Source of the DNA: Betaproteobacteria bacterium
GTDB lineage: Bacteria > Pseudomonadota > Gammaproteobacteria > Burkholderiales > Casimicrobiaceae
Assembly (NCBI GenBank): GCA_016704895.1
Contig: JADIZG010000047.1
Location: forward strand, 1 to 42,876
Reading direction: 5' to 3'
Length of the DNA: 42,876 nucleotides
A model generated the notes under the pieces. The model had not been told where the DNA came from. It made no database searches and saw only the letters and a program-made list of their open reading frames with translations. Made by a program: the position numbers and the translations under genes. Below are positions 1 to 9,868 of the stretch, piece after piece (within the stretch, counting starts at the first letter, position 1; every line of letters begins with the position of its first letter).

Positions 1-27
1 TCAGCCGACCATGAACGAACCGTCCGA

Positions 28-798
28 TCAGGAACCCGCGCGACGACCGCTGAGTTCGTCCAGGCGCTTGCGGAAGTCCTGCGACCTCTGGTCGAACGCC
101 TGCTTGGCGTAGGCCCACGCGGAAAAGGAGTTGACGTAGCCGGTCACGCCCTTGGTCGCGGCGGAACCGATTCCCTGATTCGCATCCACGACGTACTTGC
201 GCCCGAACTGCAGGTCGACGTACTGGGCGACGACCTGGTCGGTGGCGCCGTCGATGAACTCCGCGGCGATGCCGGTGCGGCCGAGATAGGGGGGCGATCC
301 CGGGGGCCTGCCGGAGGCCGTGGCGGAAGCGAGATCCGGAATCGTCGCGTAGGGGGTCACGAGAACGACGACGCTCATTTCGGGCTTGGTCGCCACGAGG
401 TCGACGAGCGTGATGCGCATGCGCAACACACCGGCGCCGACCTTGTCGACGATGGCGTACTGTGGCTGCAGAGCCTTCACGAGTCCCTGGTGGAAGTAGT
501 CGGTCAGCGATTTCAGCGTGGCCGCGTCCACCGCCGGGGAATCGGCCTCCAGCCGTATCCCTATGCCTTCGATCAGGATGCGGTCATAGAGGCGGAAGTC
601 GACCGCCGGATCGGTCCACCTCTGGGCGCCCTCGGTGCCGACCGGCTGCAATCGGTCGGGATAGGTGAGGTCCCTGGACAACGAGGCGACCGAGGGCGCG
701 GCGGCCGGCGACAGGGCGTCGCCCTGGGGAGTGCCGGCACAGCCGGTCAGGACGGCGATGGCGAGGAACAGGGTGGCGCAGAGGCGAGGTATCTTCAT
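28..798 (-). CDS. DUF3313-type lipoprotein
   Basis: Predicted outer-membrane or periplasmic lipoprotein of 256 residues. The N-terminus has a short basic stretch, a hydrophobic core and the lipobox LTGC (residues 17-20, Cys20 lipidated). The body resembles DUF3313 proteins: a 'DRILIEGIGIRLE' strand, a 'LVDLVATKP' segment and a C-terminal helix with 'AKQAFDQRSQDFRKRLDEL'. The open frame continues upstream to about 1272, but the start at 798 is preferred because it gives the signal peptide and has GAGGG five bases upstream. Function unknown. Family recognition is from memory of the pattern, so moderate confidence in the name and high confidence in the gene. Confidence 0.85.
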   Translation of the reverse strand: MKIPRLCATLFLAIAVLTGCAGTPQGDALSPAAAPSVASLSRDLTYPDRLQPVGTEGAQRWTDPAVDFRLYDRILIEGIGIRLEADSPAVDAATLKSLTDYFHQGLVKALQPQYAIVDKVGAGVLRMRITLVDLVATKPEMSVVVLVTPYATIPDLASATASGRPPGSPPYLGRTGIAAEFIDGATDQVVAQYVDLQFGRKYVVDANQGIGSAATKGVTGYVNSFSAWAYAKQAFDQRSQDFRKRLDELSGRRAGS

Positions 799-1096
799 TC
801 GAACCCTCGATTCGTGAATTGGCAGCGGTCCGCACGTCGCCGGCACCGTACGCCGACCGGCACGATTCACCGGCCGCCGCTGTACGCTTCCCGGGCCGCG
901 GTGACGATCGGGGCCGTCATGAGGTACGTGACACCGGTGAAGTGTAGTTGACGCATGGCGGCACGAGGAAGTCGCGGGAGTGCCTGCGGCTGCCTCCCCG
1001 GAGCGGCGAGGCCGCGGAAGGCAAGACGGAAGCCCGTTCCGGGCGCCGCGCTGATAGTCTTGCCGGTCGCCACGCCCGACTCGTCGAGGGGGATCC

Positions 1097-2676
1097 ATGC
1101 CGAGTACCCGCCCTACCGCTGCCCCCACCCACAAGCATGGGCTCCTGCTGTCCGCGCTCGTCGTCATCCTGCTCGCCGGCCTCCCGCTCGCGGTCTGGCT
1201 AGATCTGCGCAACCTGACCGAGTCCGCACTGCGCCGGCAGGCCACCGACCTCAACTCGGTGGTCACGAGCATGCGCAGCTTCTACGCCACGAACGTCGTC
1301 GCCCGCGTGCTGGCATCCGCAGGCACCACGCAGGTCACGCACAACTACGAATCGATCCCGGGCGCGATCCCGATCCCGGCCACGCTGTCGCTCGAGCTCG
1401 GCCGCGTGATCAGCGAGAAGCAGCAGAACATCGTCTACCGGTTCGTCTCGGACCATCCGTTCCGGAACCGGAAGCCTCATGCGCTGGACGATTTCGAGGT
1501 CGCCGCGCTCAGGACGTTGCGCGCCGACCCGACCCGCGTGATCACCGAGGTGAAGGAGTCGCTGTTCAGCGATCGCGTCCGGCTGATCGCGCCGGTCGTC
1601 ATGGGCGCGGCCTGCGTCAACTGCCACAACAGCCACGTCGAGAGCACCAAGAAGGACTGGAAGGTCGGCGACGTGCGCGGCATCCAGGAGGTGAGCATCA
1701 CGCAGCCGTTCGCCGACAACCTGTTCTCGTTCAAGTACCTGCTGATCTACTTCGCGCTGCTCGCGGTGACCGGGGCGACGTTCATCTACCTGCAGCGGCG
1801 CCAGGCGCTGCAGATCAACGGCATGAACCGCGAGCTCGAGACCGCCAACGAGTTCCTGGCCACGCTGTCGATGAAGATCTCGCGCTACCTGTCGCCGCAG
1901 ATCTACAAGAGCATCTTCAGCGGGCAGCGGGACGTCGTGATCCAGACCGAGCGCAAGAAGCTGACGATCTTCTTCTCCGACATCAAGGACTTCACCGCGA
2001 CCACCGAGCGGCTGCAACCCGAGCAGATCACGCGGCTGCTGAACGAGTACTTCACCGAGATGTCGGCGATCGCGCTCAAGTACGGCGGCACGATCGACAA
2101 GTTCGTCGGCGATGCGATGCTGATCTTCTTCGGCGATCCGGAGACGAAGGGCGAGGCGGAGGATGCGGTCGCGTGCCTGCGCATGGCGCTCGAGATGCAG
2201 CACCGCATCGCCGAGCTCAACGTCAAGTGGCGCAACGAGGGCGTCGAGTTTCCGTTCCGCGTGCGCATGGGCGTGAACACCGGCTACTGCAACGTCGGCA
2301 ACTTCGGCAGCGCCGACCGGATGGACTACACGATCATCGGCGCGGAGGCGAACCTGGCGGCGCGGCTGCAGGCGATCGCCGAGGCGGGTCGCGCGTCGTC
2401 GTCAGCTACGAGACCTACGCGCTGGTCCGCAGCATCCTGGTCGCGCATCCGCTGCCGCCGATCACGATGAAGGGCATCAGCCGCGAGGTGGTGCCGTACG
2501 TGGTCGAGGGGATGCTCGACGCGTCGGGGGCGAAGATGGAGATCGTCAGCGAGCACATGACCGGGCTCGATCTCTACCTCGATCCGGCCATGATCGATGC
2601 CAGGACGTCGGAGCGGGTCGCCGGCGTGCTGAGGCAGGCGCTCGACACGCTGGAGCGCAACAAGCCGGCGAAGTAG
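1097..2676 (+). CDS. Membrane adenylate/guanylate cyclase with haem-c (Tll0287-like) sensor domain, frameshifted
   Basis: Class III nucleotide cyclase. Order: TM helix about residues 14-34; periplasmic DUF3365/Tll0287-like domain with a CVNCH haem-c motif (Cys173, Cys176, His177); second TM about 213-232; short linker; catalytic domain from about residue 289. The catalytic set is visible: metal aspartates in FFSDIKDF and FVGDAML, lysine in IDKFVGD and aspartate in MDYTIIG (the pair typical of adenylate rather than guanylate cyclases), and Asn/Arg of GAEANLAARL. Near 2385-2395 the reading moves to the next frame and continues VVVSYETYALVRS... to the TAG at 2674. One missing G in the GGG run at about 2386 explains this. 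Unbroken length would be about 526 residues. Inferred role: redox- or ligand-sensing cAMP synthesis. Confidence 0.88.
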
Positions 2677-2713
2677 GCTGCGCTCGCCACCGCGCGGGAA
2701 GCGCGCCCGCCGG

Positions 2714-3046
2714 TCATCGCCTGCGCAGGAGCGCGCGACGCCTGACGAGGGCGTGGAGGCCGATCAACCCTGCCGCCACAGCCACGCCCGCGGGCGACAG
2801 TGTCGGCACGGCGACCGCGACCGCGCTCGTCGCCAGGACGAGGTACAGCGTGCTTTCCTTCTGGATGTTGTAGTCCGACAGCGTCCTTCCTTCCTCGAGC
2901 ACCTTGCCGGCGAAGACCAGTCGCTGCTGGTCCGGCGGGATGCCTTCCTTGTCCTGGATCTTCTGCTTGACGTTGTCGATCGAGTCGCTCGGCTCGACCT
3001 CGAGCGTGATGGTCTTGCCGGACGGCGTCTTGACGAAGATCTGCAT
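2714..3046 (-). CDS. Bacterial ubiquitin with IPTL-CTERM-like sorting tail
   Basis: 110 residues. Residues 1-71 align with human ubiquitin without gaps and differ at nine places (L8P, T9S, T22S, E24D, A28Q, I44V, Q49V, D52E, H68Y). All seven ubiquitin lysines (6, 11, 27, 29, 33, 48, 63) are present. The RLRGG end is absent. Instead residues 72-110 form a tail with VPTLS (80-84), a hydrophobic segment of about 16 residues and the arginine-rich end VRRRALLRRR, as in IPTL-CTERM/PEP-CTERM sorting signals cut by exosortases. No N-terminal signal peptide is seen: Met1 is the ubiquitin methionine, with GGAAGG ten bases upstream. Codons are G/C-ending like the neighbours, so this looks resident, not contamination. 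It lies 94 bases downstream of the oxidoreductase on the same strand. No E1, E2 or deubiquitinase gene is nearby. Conjugation through a GG end looks impossible as written. Confidence 0.93.
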   Translation of the reverse strand: MQIFVKTPSGKTITLEVEPSDSIDNVKQKIQDKEGIPPDQQRLVFAGKVLEEGRTLSDYNIQKESTLYLVLATSAVAVAVPTLSPAGVAVAAGLIGLHALVRRRALLRRR

Positions 3047-3092
3047 GGATCCGGGACCTTCCAGGGGCTGGTGGGGCTGGCGCAGCCCGGCG

Positions 3093-3121
3093 AGTGTCGT
3101 CGAGCGGGCGCATCCCCGCAA
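3093..3121 (-). promoter_or_regulatory. Possible sigma70 promoter for the ubiquitin gene
   Basis: Read on the minus strand, TTGCGG (3121-3116) is followed after 17 bases by GACACT (3098-3093), about 45 bases before the ubiquitin start. Both hexamers are weak matches to TTGACA/TATAAT. The gene could equally be read through from the upstream oxidoreductase. Confidence 0.3.
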
Positions 3122-3140
3122 GCGCCGCCGCGCCTGCGGA

Positions 3141-4313
3141 TCAGACGACGTTGAGCTCGACGACCGCTTCGCCGCGCGCGAAGCGCTCGAACGCCAGCGG
3201 CGAGAGGTCGAGCGTGCGGTAACCCGCGTGCACCAGCCATTCGGCGACGCCGCGCCCGACGGCGGGCGACTGCTGGATGCCGTGGCCGAAGCCGTTCGCG
3301 AACACGAGGTTCGTCCACCCGGGATGCGGGCCGACGATGCCGTTCCGGTCGACCGTGTGGACGTCGTAATAGCCGGCCCACGACTGCGTCTGGCGGATCG
3401 CCTCGAACGCCGGCACGCGCGCGGCGAGCGCCGGCCACAGCACGTCGTCGAACAGCGCGTGGTCGACGTCGAGCGGTGCGTCGTCCGGATCGTTCGCCGC
3501 ATCCGGCGAGATGCCGCAGATGAACCGGCCCTCGCCTTCCGGCCGGAACCACAGGCCGGTCGTGTCGACGACGAGCGGGCAGCGCGGAATCGGCGTCGCG
3601 CACGTGAACACGAACACGCAGCGGCGCCGCGCGCGCACCGGCAGGTCGACGCCGGCCCAGCGCGCGACGCTCGCCGCCCACGGTCCGGCCGCGTCGACGA
3701 ACGCGTCCCCCTCGATTCGCGAACCGTCGGCGAGACGAACGGCCGCGACGCGATGCGCGGCGGTGTCGAAACCGACTGCCTCCGCGGTCACGTACCGCGC
3801 GCCGAGCGCGCGCGCATGACGCCGGAACGCCTGCAGCAGGCTCCAGCCGTCGAACCAGCCTTCGCCCGCGAGGCCGAGCGATCCCCCGGCGATGCCGTCC
3901 GTCGAGATCCACGGGAAGCGCGCGCGCAGCGCGGCGGGATCGAGCAGCGCGACGTCGACGCCGTGGGCGCGCTGGAGCGCGTGGTTGCGCTCGAGGATGC
4001 CGGCGCCTGCGGGCGACGCCAGGAACAGGTAGCCCGGCTCGACGAGGCCGATGTCCGGACGCTCGCCGCCGACCGCGAGCGCGTCTCCGATTCCGCGCAT
4101 GAACTCGATGCCGAACCGGCCGATCTCGACGTTGATCGCGGTGGAGAACTGCTGGCGGATCGAGCTCGCCGAGAGCGCGGAGGACGCGCGCGCGTAGGTC
4201 GGGTCGCGCTCGACGACGGTGACCGATCCCCGGAAGGCCGGGTCGGCGAGCGTGAACGAGGCGATCGCGCTGCCGATCACGCCTCCGCCGACGATGACGA
4301 TGTGCGGGTTCAT
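3141..4313 (-). CDS. FAD-dependent D-amino acid dehydrogenase/sarcosine oxidase-like oxidoreductase (DadA/GlyD family)
   Basis: 390-residue DAO-superfamily flavoenzyme that probably oxidises an amino acid or N-methyl amine. The N-terminus has the dinucleotide fold IVIVGGGVIGSAIA (GxGxxG) followed by an acidic strand end VVERD. The C-terminus has NLVFANGFGHGIQQSPAVGRGVAEW, the second FAD-binding segment of this superfamily. The substrate region (GLWFRPEGEGRFICGISPD, SWAGYYDVHTVDRNGIVGPHP) resembles FOXRED1-like/DadA proteins. The start at 4313 places the nucleotide fold at residue 5; the frame is open further upstream, but there it runs through the REP-like palindromes. It is divergent from an ornithine cyclodeaminase-family gene, a pairing that suggests amino acid or imine metabolism. 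Exact substrate unknown. Confidence 0.9.
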   Translation of the reverse strand: MNPHIVIVGGGVIGSAIASFTLADPAFRGSVTVVERDPTYARASSALSASSIRQQFSTAINVEIGRFGIEFMRGIGDALAVGGERPDIGLVEPGYLFLASPAGAGILERNHALQRAHGVDVALLDPAALRARFPWISTDGIAGGSLGLAGEGWFDGWSLLQAFRRHARALGARYVTAEAVGFDTAAHRVAAVRLADGSRIEGDAFVDAAGPWAASVARWAGVDLPVRARRRCVFVFTCATPIPRCPLVVDTTGLWFRPEGEGRFICGISPDAANDPDDAPLDVDHALFDDVLWPALAARVPAFEAIRQTQSWAGYYDVHTVDRNGIVGPHPGWTNLVFANGFGHGIQQSPAVGRGVAEWLVHAGYRTLDLSPLAFERFARGEAVVELNVV

Positions 4314-4351
4314 GCGGGCGATGGCATAGTCAGGCAATCCGGACGAAACCC

Positions 4352-4496
4352 GTCGGGCTGAAGCCCGACCCACAATGACGGTGCGGCGGCAGCGCGGTCC
4401 CAAGGTCGGGCTGCGGCCGACAATGAAGAGTCGTCCGGTGAGCCGGCCGGATCGGGCTGCCGCCTCGCATCCCGGTGGGTCGGGCTTCAGCCCGAC
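4352..4496. repeat. Inverted pair of REP-like palindromes
   Basis: Two copies of a 22-base element face each other at 4352-4373 and 4475-4496 as perfect inverted repeats. Each core, GTCGGGCTGAAGCCCGAC, is itself a palindrome followed by CCAC. A degenerate third copy, GTCGGGCTGCGGCCGAC, lies between them at 4405-4421. A close variant pair is at 31722-31781. They fill the 213-base gap between two divergent genes. REP-like extragenic repeat by structure; no transposase is seen. Confidence 0.8.
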
Positions 4497-4526
4497 GCCT
4501 TCTGCCGATCATAAGCGAGCCCGCCC

Positions 4527-5465
4527 ATGCAACCCTCGATCCCGACGATCTCCGCCGACCGCGTGCACGCGGCGCTCGACTGGGCGTCGCTGGTCGACGC
4601 GCTGCGCGCGGCGTTCGCGGCGGGCGCGACGGCGCCGGTGCGCTCGAGCTACCCGGTCACCCCGGAGGGCGACCGGCTGCTGCTGATGCCCGCGTGGGAC
4701 GGCACGGGGCTGGGGGTGAAGATCGTCACGGTGTTTCCGCGCAACCGCGAGCGCGGGCTCGCGAGCGTCGGCGCGCTCTACGTGCTGATGGACGGCACGA
4801 CCGGGCATCCGGTCGCGCTGATCGACGGCGAGGCGCTGACGCTGCGCCGGACCGCGGCGTCGTCGGCGCTCGCGTCGTCGTACCTGTCGCGCCCGGATGC
4901 GCGCACGCTGCTCGTCGTCGGCACCGGCGCGCTCGCGCCTTACATGGCGGCGGCGCACTGCGCGGTGCGGTCGATCGAGCGCGTGCTGGTCTGGGGACGC
5001 CACGCCGACCGTGCGGAACGAACGGCGGCCGAGCTCGCCGCTCAGGGCTTGCCGGCGACGGCGATCGCGAATCTCGACGCCGGTCTCGCGGAAGCCGACA
5101 TCGTGAGCTGCGCGACGACCGCGCGCGAGCCCATCGTGCGCGGTGCGCGCGTGCGGGCGGGCACGCACGTCGACCTCGTCGGCGCGTTCACGCCCGAGAT
5201 GCGCGAGAGCGACGACGAGCTGGTCGCACGCGCCGAGGTGTTCGTCGACACGTATGCGGGCGCACTGAAGGAAGCGGGCGATCTCGTGCAGCCGATCGGG
5301 CAGGGCGTCATCGCGCGAGAGCACGTGCTCGCGGAGCTCGCGGAGCTTGCGACCGGCGCGCATCCGGGACGACGCACGCGCGACGAGGTGACGTTGTTCA
5401 AGTCGGTCGGCACCGCGCTGGAGGACCTGTGCGCTGCGCGCCTGGTCGCGAAGCGCCTCGGCTGA
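4527..5465 (+). CDS. Ornithine cyclodeaminase/mu-crystallin family protein
   Basis: 312 residues, the usual length for the family. Members act as NAD(P)H-linked cyclodeaminases, imine/ketimine reductases or alanine dehydrogenases. Visible features: substrate-lobe motif GVKIVTVFPRN, ALIDGEALTLRRTAASSALA, Rossmann motif LLVVGTGALAPYMAAAH (GxGxxA), then VLVWGRHADRAERTA and HVDLVGAFTPEMRESDDEL. The C-terminal DEVTLFKSVGTALEDLCAA is the family signature. Divergent from the FAD oxidoreductase across the REP region; the two could form an amino acid oxidation and imine-handling pair (inference). A clear terminator follows at 5473. The ribosome binding site is weak. Confidence 0.92.
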   Translation: MQPSIPTISADRVHAALDWASLVDALRAAFAAGATAPVRSSYPVTPEGDRLLLMPAWDGTGLGVKIVTVFPRNRERGLASVGALYVLMDGTTGHPVALIDGEALTLRRTAASSALASSYLSRPDARTLLVVGTGALAPYMAAAHCAVRSIERVLVWGRHADRAERTAAELAAQGLPATAIANLDAGLAEADIVSCATTAREPIVRGARVRAGTHVDLVGAFTPEMRESDDELVARAEVFVDTYAGALKEAGDLVQPIGQGVIAREHVLAELAELATGAHPGRRTRDEVTLFKSVGTALEDLCAARLVAKRLG

Positions 5466-5472
5466 CGCTTCC

Positions 5473-5502
5473 GGCGGGCGCCGTCGGCCCGCCGTTTATT
5501 TT
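5473..5502 (+). terminator. Rho-independent terminator
   Basis: Perfect 7-bp stem GGCGGGC (5473-5479) / GCCCGCC (5487-5493) with a 7-base loop, followed by TTTATTTT. It lies eight bases after the stop of the cyclodeaminase-family gene. Confidence 0.85.
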
Positions 5503-5610
5503 CCCGGATCCCGGCAGGCGCGGGGATTGCGAGCATACTGGATGCGCCTGCGCATCGTGTCGCGGGCGGAGGCATGACTTCCCGTGCCTCCGGTAGAGAA
5601 AGCGAACACC

Positions 5611-5859
5611 ATGTCCTGCCGAATCGAATCCCCCGAATACACGTGCGTCGAGACGACGTCCCGCGCCGCGCCCGACTGCCCGACGCCCGCTGCGAACGAG
5701 CCGGATCCTGCGGCGAGCGTCCGTCACGCATTGACGACCTCCGCCGGCCTGATCTCGGTCACCGCCGCGTCCTGGCGGGTCACGCTGCCGCCGCCGTCGG
5801 GCATCTTCACCGAACGCGCCGGCGTCCGGCGCACCTGGTCGCGCGGTCCGCGTCGATGA
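5611..5859 (+). CDS. Small hypothetical protein (first of a coupled pair)
   Basis: 82-residue ORF beginning MSCRIESPEYTCVETT, preceded by an AGAGAAAG purine stretch ten bases upstream. Its stop overlaps the start of the next ORF as ATGA (5856-5859), which suggests translational coupling. No domain is recognised. A hydrophobic-polar stretch (LTTSAGLISVTAASWRVTLPPPSGIF) precedes a basic end. The gene might be a fragment, but the coupling to the better-behaved second ORF favours a real one. Low confidence. Confidence 0.4.
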   Translation: MSCRIESPEYTCVETTSRAAPDCPTPAANEPDPAASVRHALTTSAGLISVTAASWRVTLPPPSGIFTERAGVRRTWSRGPRR

Positions 5860-6181
5860 ACGGGATCGACGGCAGCTACGCGAGTCCCGCCGTGCGCGAC
5901 GGGTTCCTGTCCGCGCTCGATCGGCGCGACGGCGTGACGCTGGGCCGGCTGGCGCGGGGAATGACCGGCTGCGGCAATCCGCTGCCGAGCACCATCTGTG
6001 CGCACCTGGGCGCGGGAGCACCTATGGCTTCGCTGCGCGACGCATCGTCGCCAGCGGAACGGAAGGGTGGCTCGCGGCGGCGGCGGCAGCCGTTCGTGTC
6101 GAGCCCTCGCCAACCCGCGGGGCCCCTGTCGCGACCGACGCGCTCGCCTCCGACGTCGGGCGGAAGATCACCGCGGACTGA
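5856..6181 (+). CDS. Small hypothetical protein with one frameshift
   Basis: Starts at ATG 5856 and reads MNGIDGSYASPAVRDGFLS, then LARGMTGCGNPLPSTICAHLGAG. At about 6018 the sense moves to the next frame as STYGFAARRIVASGTEGW and runs to TGA 6179-6181, about 109 residues in all. One missing A in GGAGCACC repairs it. The N-terminal helix followed by a 'GCGNPLPSTIC' loop with two cysteines looks like a genuine small folded protein, but I cannot name the family. It is coupled to the preceding ORF by ATGA. From 6182 to 6310 I see no gene. Confidence 0.5.
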
Positions 6182-6310
6182 CGAACTGCGACGGTCGCGT
6201 GTCGGGACCGGCGTCGGGACCGACGGCTTCAGCAGGGCTGGCGAGGGGCCGTCACGACGCGATCGGCTCCGATCCGGCCGGGCGGTCGTGCCCGGCGTGC
6301 GCGGATCGGC

Positions 6311-8224
<1,914 letters not shown>

Positions 8225-8438
8225 GCGGGGTCTCCGGCGTCGTGGCGTCGACCGGCGGGGACGGTCTTCTGGACCGTCGGAAGGCGACGTCCCTCGTTCG
8301 GGAAGGCCGGGCCGGCGAGGCTGGACGCGAAGGATAGCGCAACGGCGCGGCGCTGCGGCGTCGAGTGCCACGGGCAACCGATCCGGCGGGACGAACGCGG
8401 GTTCGCGCGATCGCGCCGCGCGCACGACGCGATTGCGC

Positions 8439-8444
8439 TACATT
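8439..8444 (+). promoter_or_regulatory. Possible -10 element of the phosphatase operon
   Basis: TACATT at 8439-8444 in GCGCTACATTGG. A start site about seven bases downstream would fall at or next to the ATG at 8453, implying a leaderless or nearly leaderless transcript. No convincing -35. Confidence 0.25.
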
Positions 8445-8452
8445 GGCGCGCC

Positions 8453-9868
8453 ATGGACACGCCCGACCGGCGCCGCCGGCTCTCGGCGGAGGATCTCGAG
8501 ACGATCCTCGGCGTCACGAGCGCGCTCGCGGCGCCGTTCGACCTGACGACGATGCTGGGCGAGGTCGTCAACGCGGCGAAGCAGGTGCTGCACGCGGACC
8601 GCGGCTCGGTGTGGCTGTTCGAGCCGGCGACCGACGAGCTCGTCCTGCTGGTCGCGACCGGCATCGCGCCGGTGCGCGTGCGCTCGGGCGCGGGGCTGGT
8701 CGGCGCCTGCGCGCGCGAGCGCCGGATCATCAACGTGCCCGACTGCTACGCGGATCCGCGCTTCGATCCGGCCGTGGACCGTGCGACCGGCTACCGCACG
8801 CGCTGCATGCTCACGCTGCCGCTGGTCGACCACAAGGACGCGCTGGTGGGCGTCATGCAGGTGCTGAACAAGGCGGGCGGCGTGTTCGACCCGGACGACG
8901 AGACGCTCGCGACCGCGCTGGCGGCGCAGTGCGCCGTCGCGTTGCAGCGCGTGCGCATGACCGAGGCGGTGATCGAGGGCGAGAAGATGCGGCAGGCGCT
9001 CGAGATGGCGCGCGTCGTCCAGATGAGCACGCTGCCCTCGGTGATGCCGCAGGTGCCCGGCTACGAGGTGTGCGGCCTGTTCGAGCCGGCGGAGCTGACC
9101 GGCGGCGACACCTACGATCTCGCGGTGCTCGACCAGGGGCTGCTCGTCGTGCTGGGCGACGCGACCGGCCACGGCATCGCGCCCGCGCTCTCGGTGACGC
9201 AGATGCAGGCGATGCTGCGCATGGCGTTCCGGCTCGGCGCGGACCTCGACACCGCGTACCTGCAGCTCAACAACCGGCTCGCCGAGACGCTCGCCGACGA
9301 CCGGTTCGTCACCGCGTTCATCGGACTCCTGGACCCGGAGGCGCACCGCCTGCGGTTCCACAGCGGCGGGCAGGGGCCGATCTTCCATTTCCAGGCGGCC
9401 ACCGGGCGCTGCGCGCACCACAGGCCGACGAGCTTTCCGCTGGGCGCGATGCCGCTCGCCGCCGTGCGGCCGTCGGTGACGCTCGACATGGCGCCCGGCG
9501 ACATCCTGGTGCTGCTGTCGGACGGCTTCTACGAGCAGGCCAACGCCGCCGGCGAGCCGTTCGGCGAGGCGCGCGTGCAGGCGCTCGTCGCGGCGCATCA
9601 CCGCGAAACGGTCGCCGGGCTGCTCGACGTGCTCCTGCGAGCCGTGCGGGACTTCGCGGGCGGCGCGCCGCAGGAAGACGACATGACCGCGGTGCTGGTG
9701 CGCCGCGACGACGCGCGGCGGCGGTCTCGCGCGCGTTTCCGCGCAGCTTCGCGTCGATCGCGCCGATGGTTGCGTTCACGGCCGACGCGTTCGCGCGCCT
9801 CGGGGTCGACCCCGACCTCAAGCAGACCGTCGATTTCACGGTGGAAGAGCTGTTCACGAACATGGTGA
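8453..9868 (+). CDS. GAF domain SpoIIE/PP2C-family protein phosphatase (RsbU-like)
   Basis: Serine phosphatase that would dephosphorylate the STAS antagonist encoded at 10173. GAF domain about residues 20-165 (ILGVTSALAAPFDLTTMLGEVVNAAKQVLHADRGSVWLFE), a linking helix, then PP2C/SpoIIE from about 195: AELTGGDTYDLAVLDQGLLVVLGDATGHGIAPAL carries the metal-binding aspartates, with LVLLSDGFYEQAN and APQEDDMTAVLVRR near the end. Family similarity stops at about 9715. The last 50 residues of the open frame (to TGA 9868) are arginine/serine-rich and overlap the next gene out of frame, so a frameshift near 9716-9728 or a normal stop has been lost. It could also be one fused phosphatase-kinase protein. 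Confidence 0.9.
   Translation: MDTPDRRRRLSAEDLETILGVTSALAAPFDLTTMLGEVVNAAKQVLHADRGSVWLFEPATDELVLLVATGIAPVRVRSGAGLVGACARERRIINVPDCYADPRFDPAVDRATGYRTRCMLTLPLVDHKDALVGVMQVLNKAGGVFDPDDETLATALAAQCAVALQRVRMTEAVIEGEKMRQALEMARVVQMSTLPSVMPQVPGYEVCGLFEPAELTGGDTYDLAVLDQGLLVVLGDATGHGIAPALSVTQMQAMLRMAFRLGADLDTAYLQLNNRLAETLADDRFVTAFIGLLDPEAHRLRFHSGGQGPIFHFQAATGRCAHHRPTSFPLGAMPLAAVRPSVTLDMAPGDILVLLSDGFYEQANAAGEPFGEARVQALVAAHHRETVAGLLDVLLRAVRDFAGGAPQEDDMTAVLVRRDDARRRSRARFRAASRRSRRWLRSRPTRSRASGSTPTSSRPSISRWKSCSRTW

Noticed and set aside
2714..3046. Ubiquitin as eukaryotic contamination
   Set aside because: The gene is flanked without a break by bacterial genes, has G/C-ending codons like the host and a bacterial sorting tail.
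5466..5610. Gene between the cyclodeaminase and the small ORFs
   Set aside because: Only the terminator and a weak promoter-like stretch are seen; open frames on both strands are shadows.
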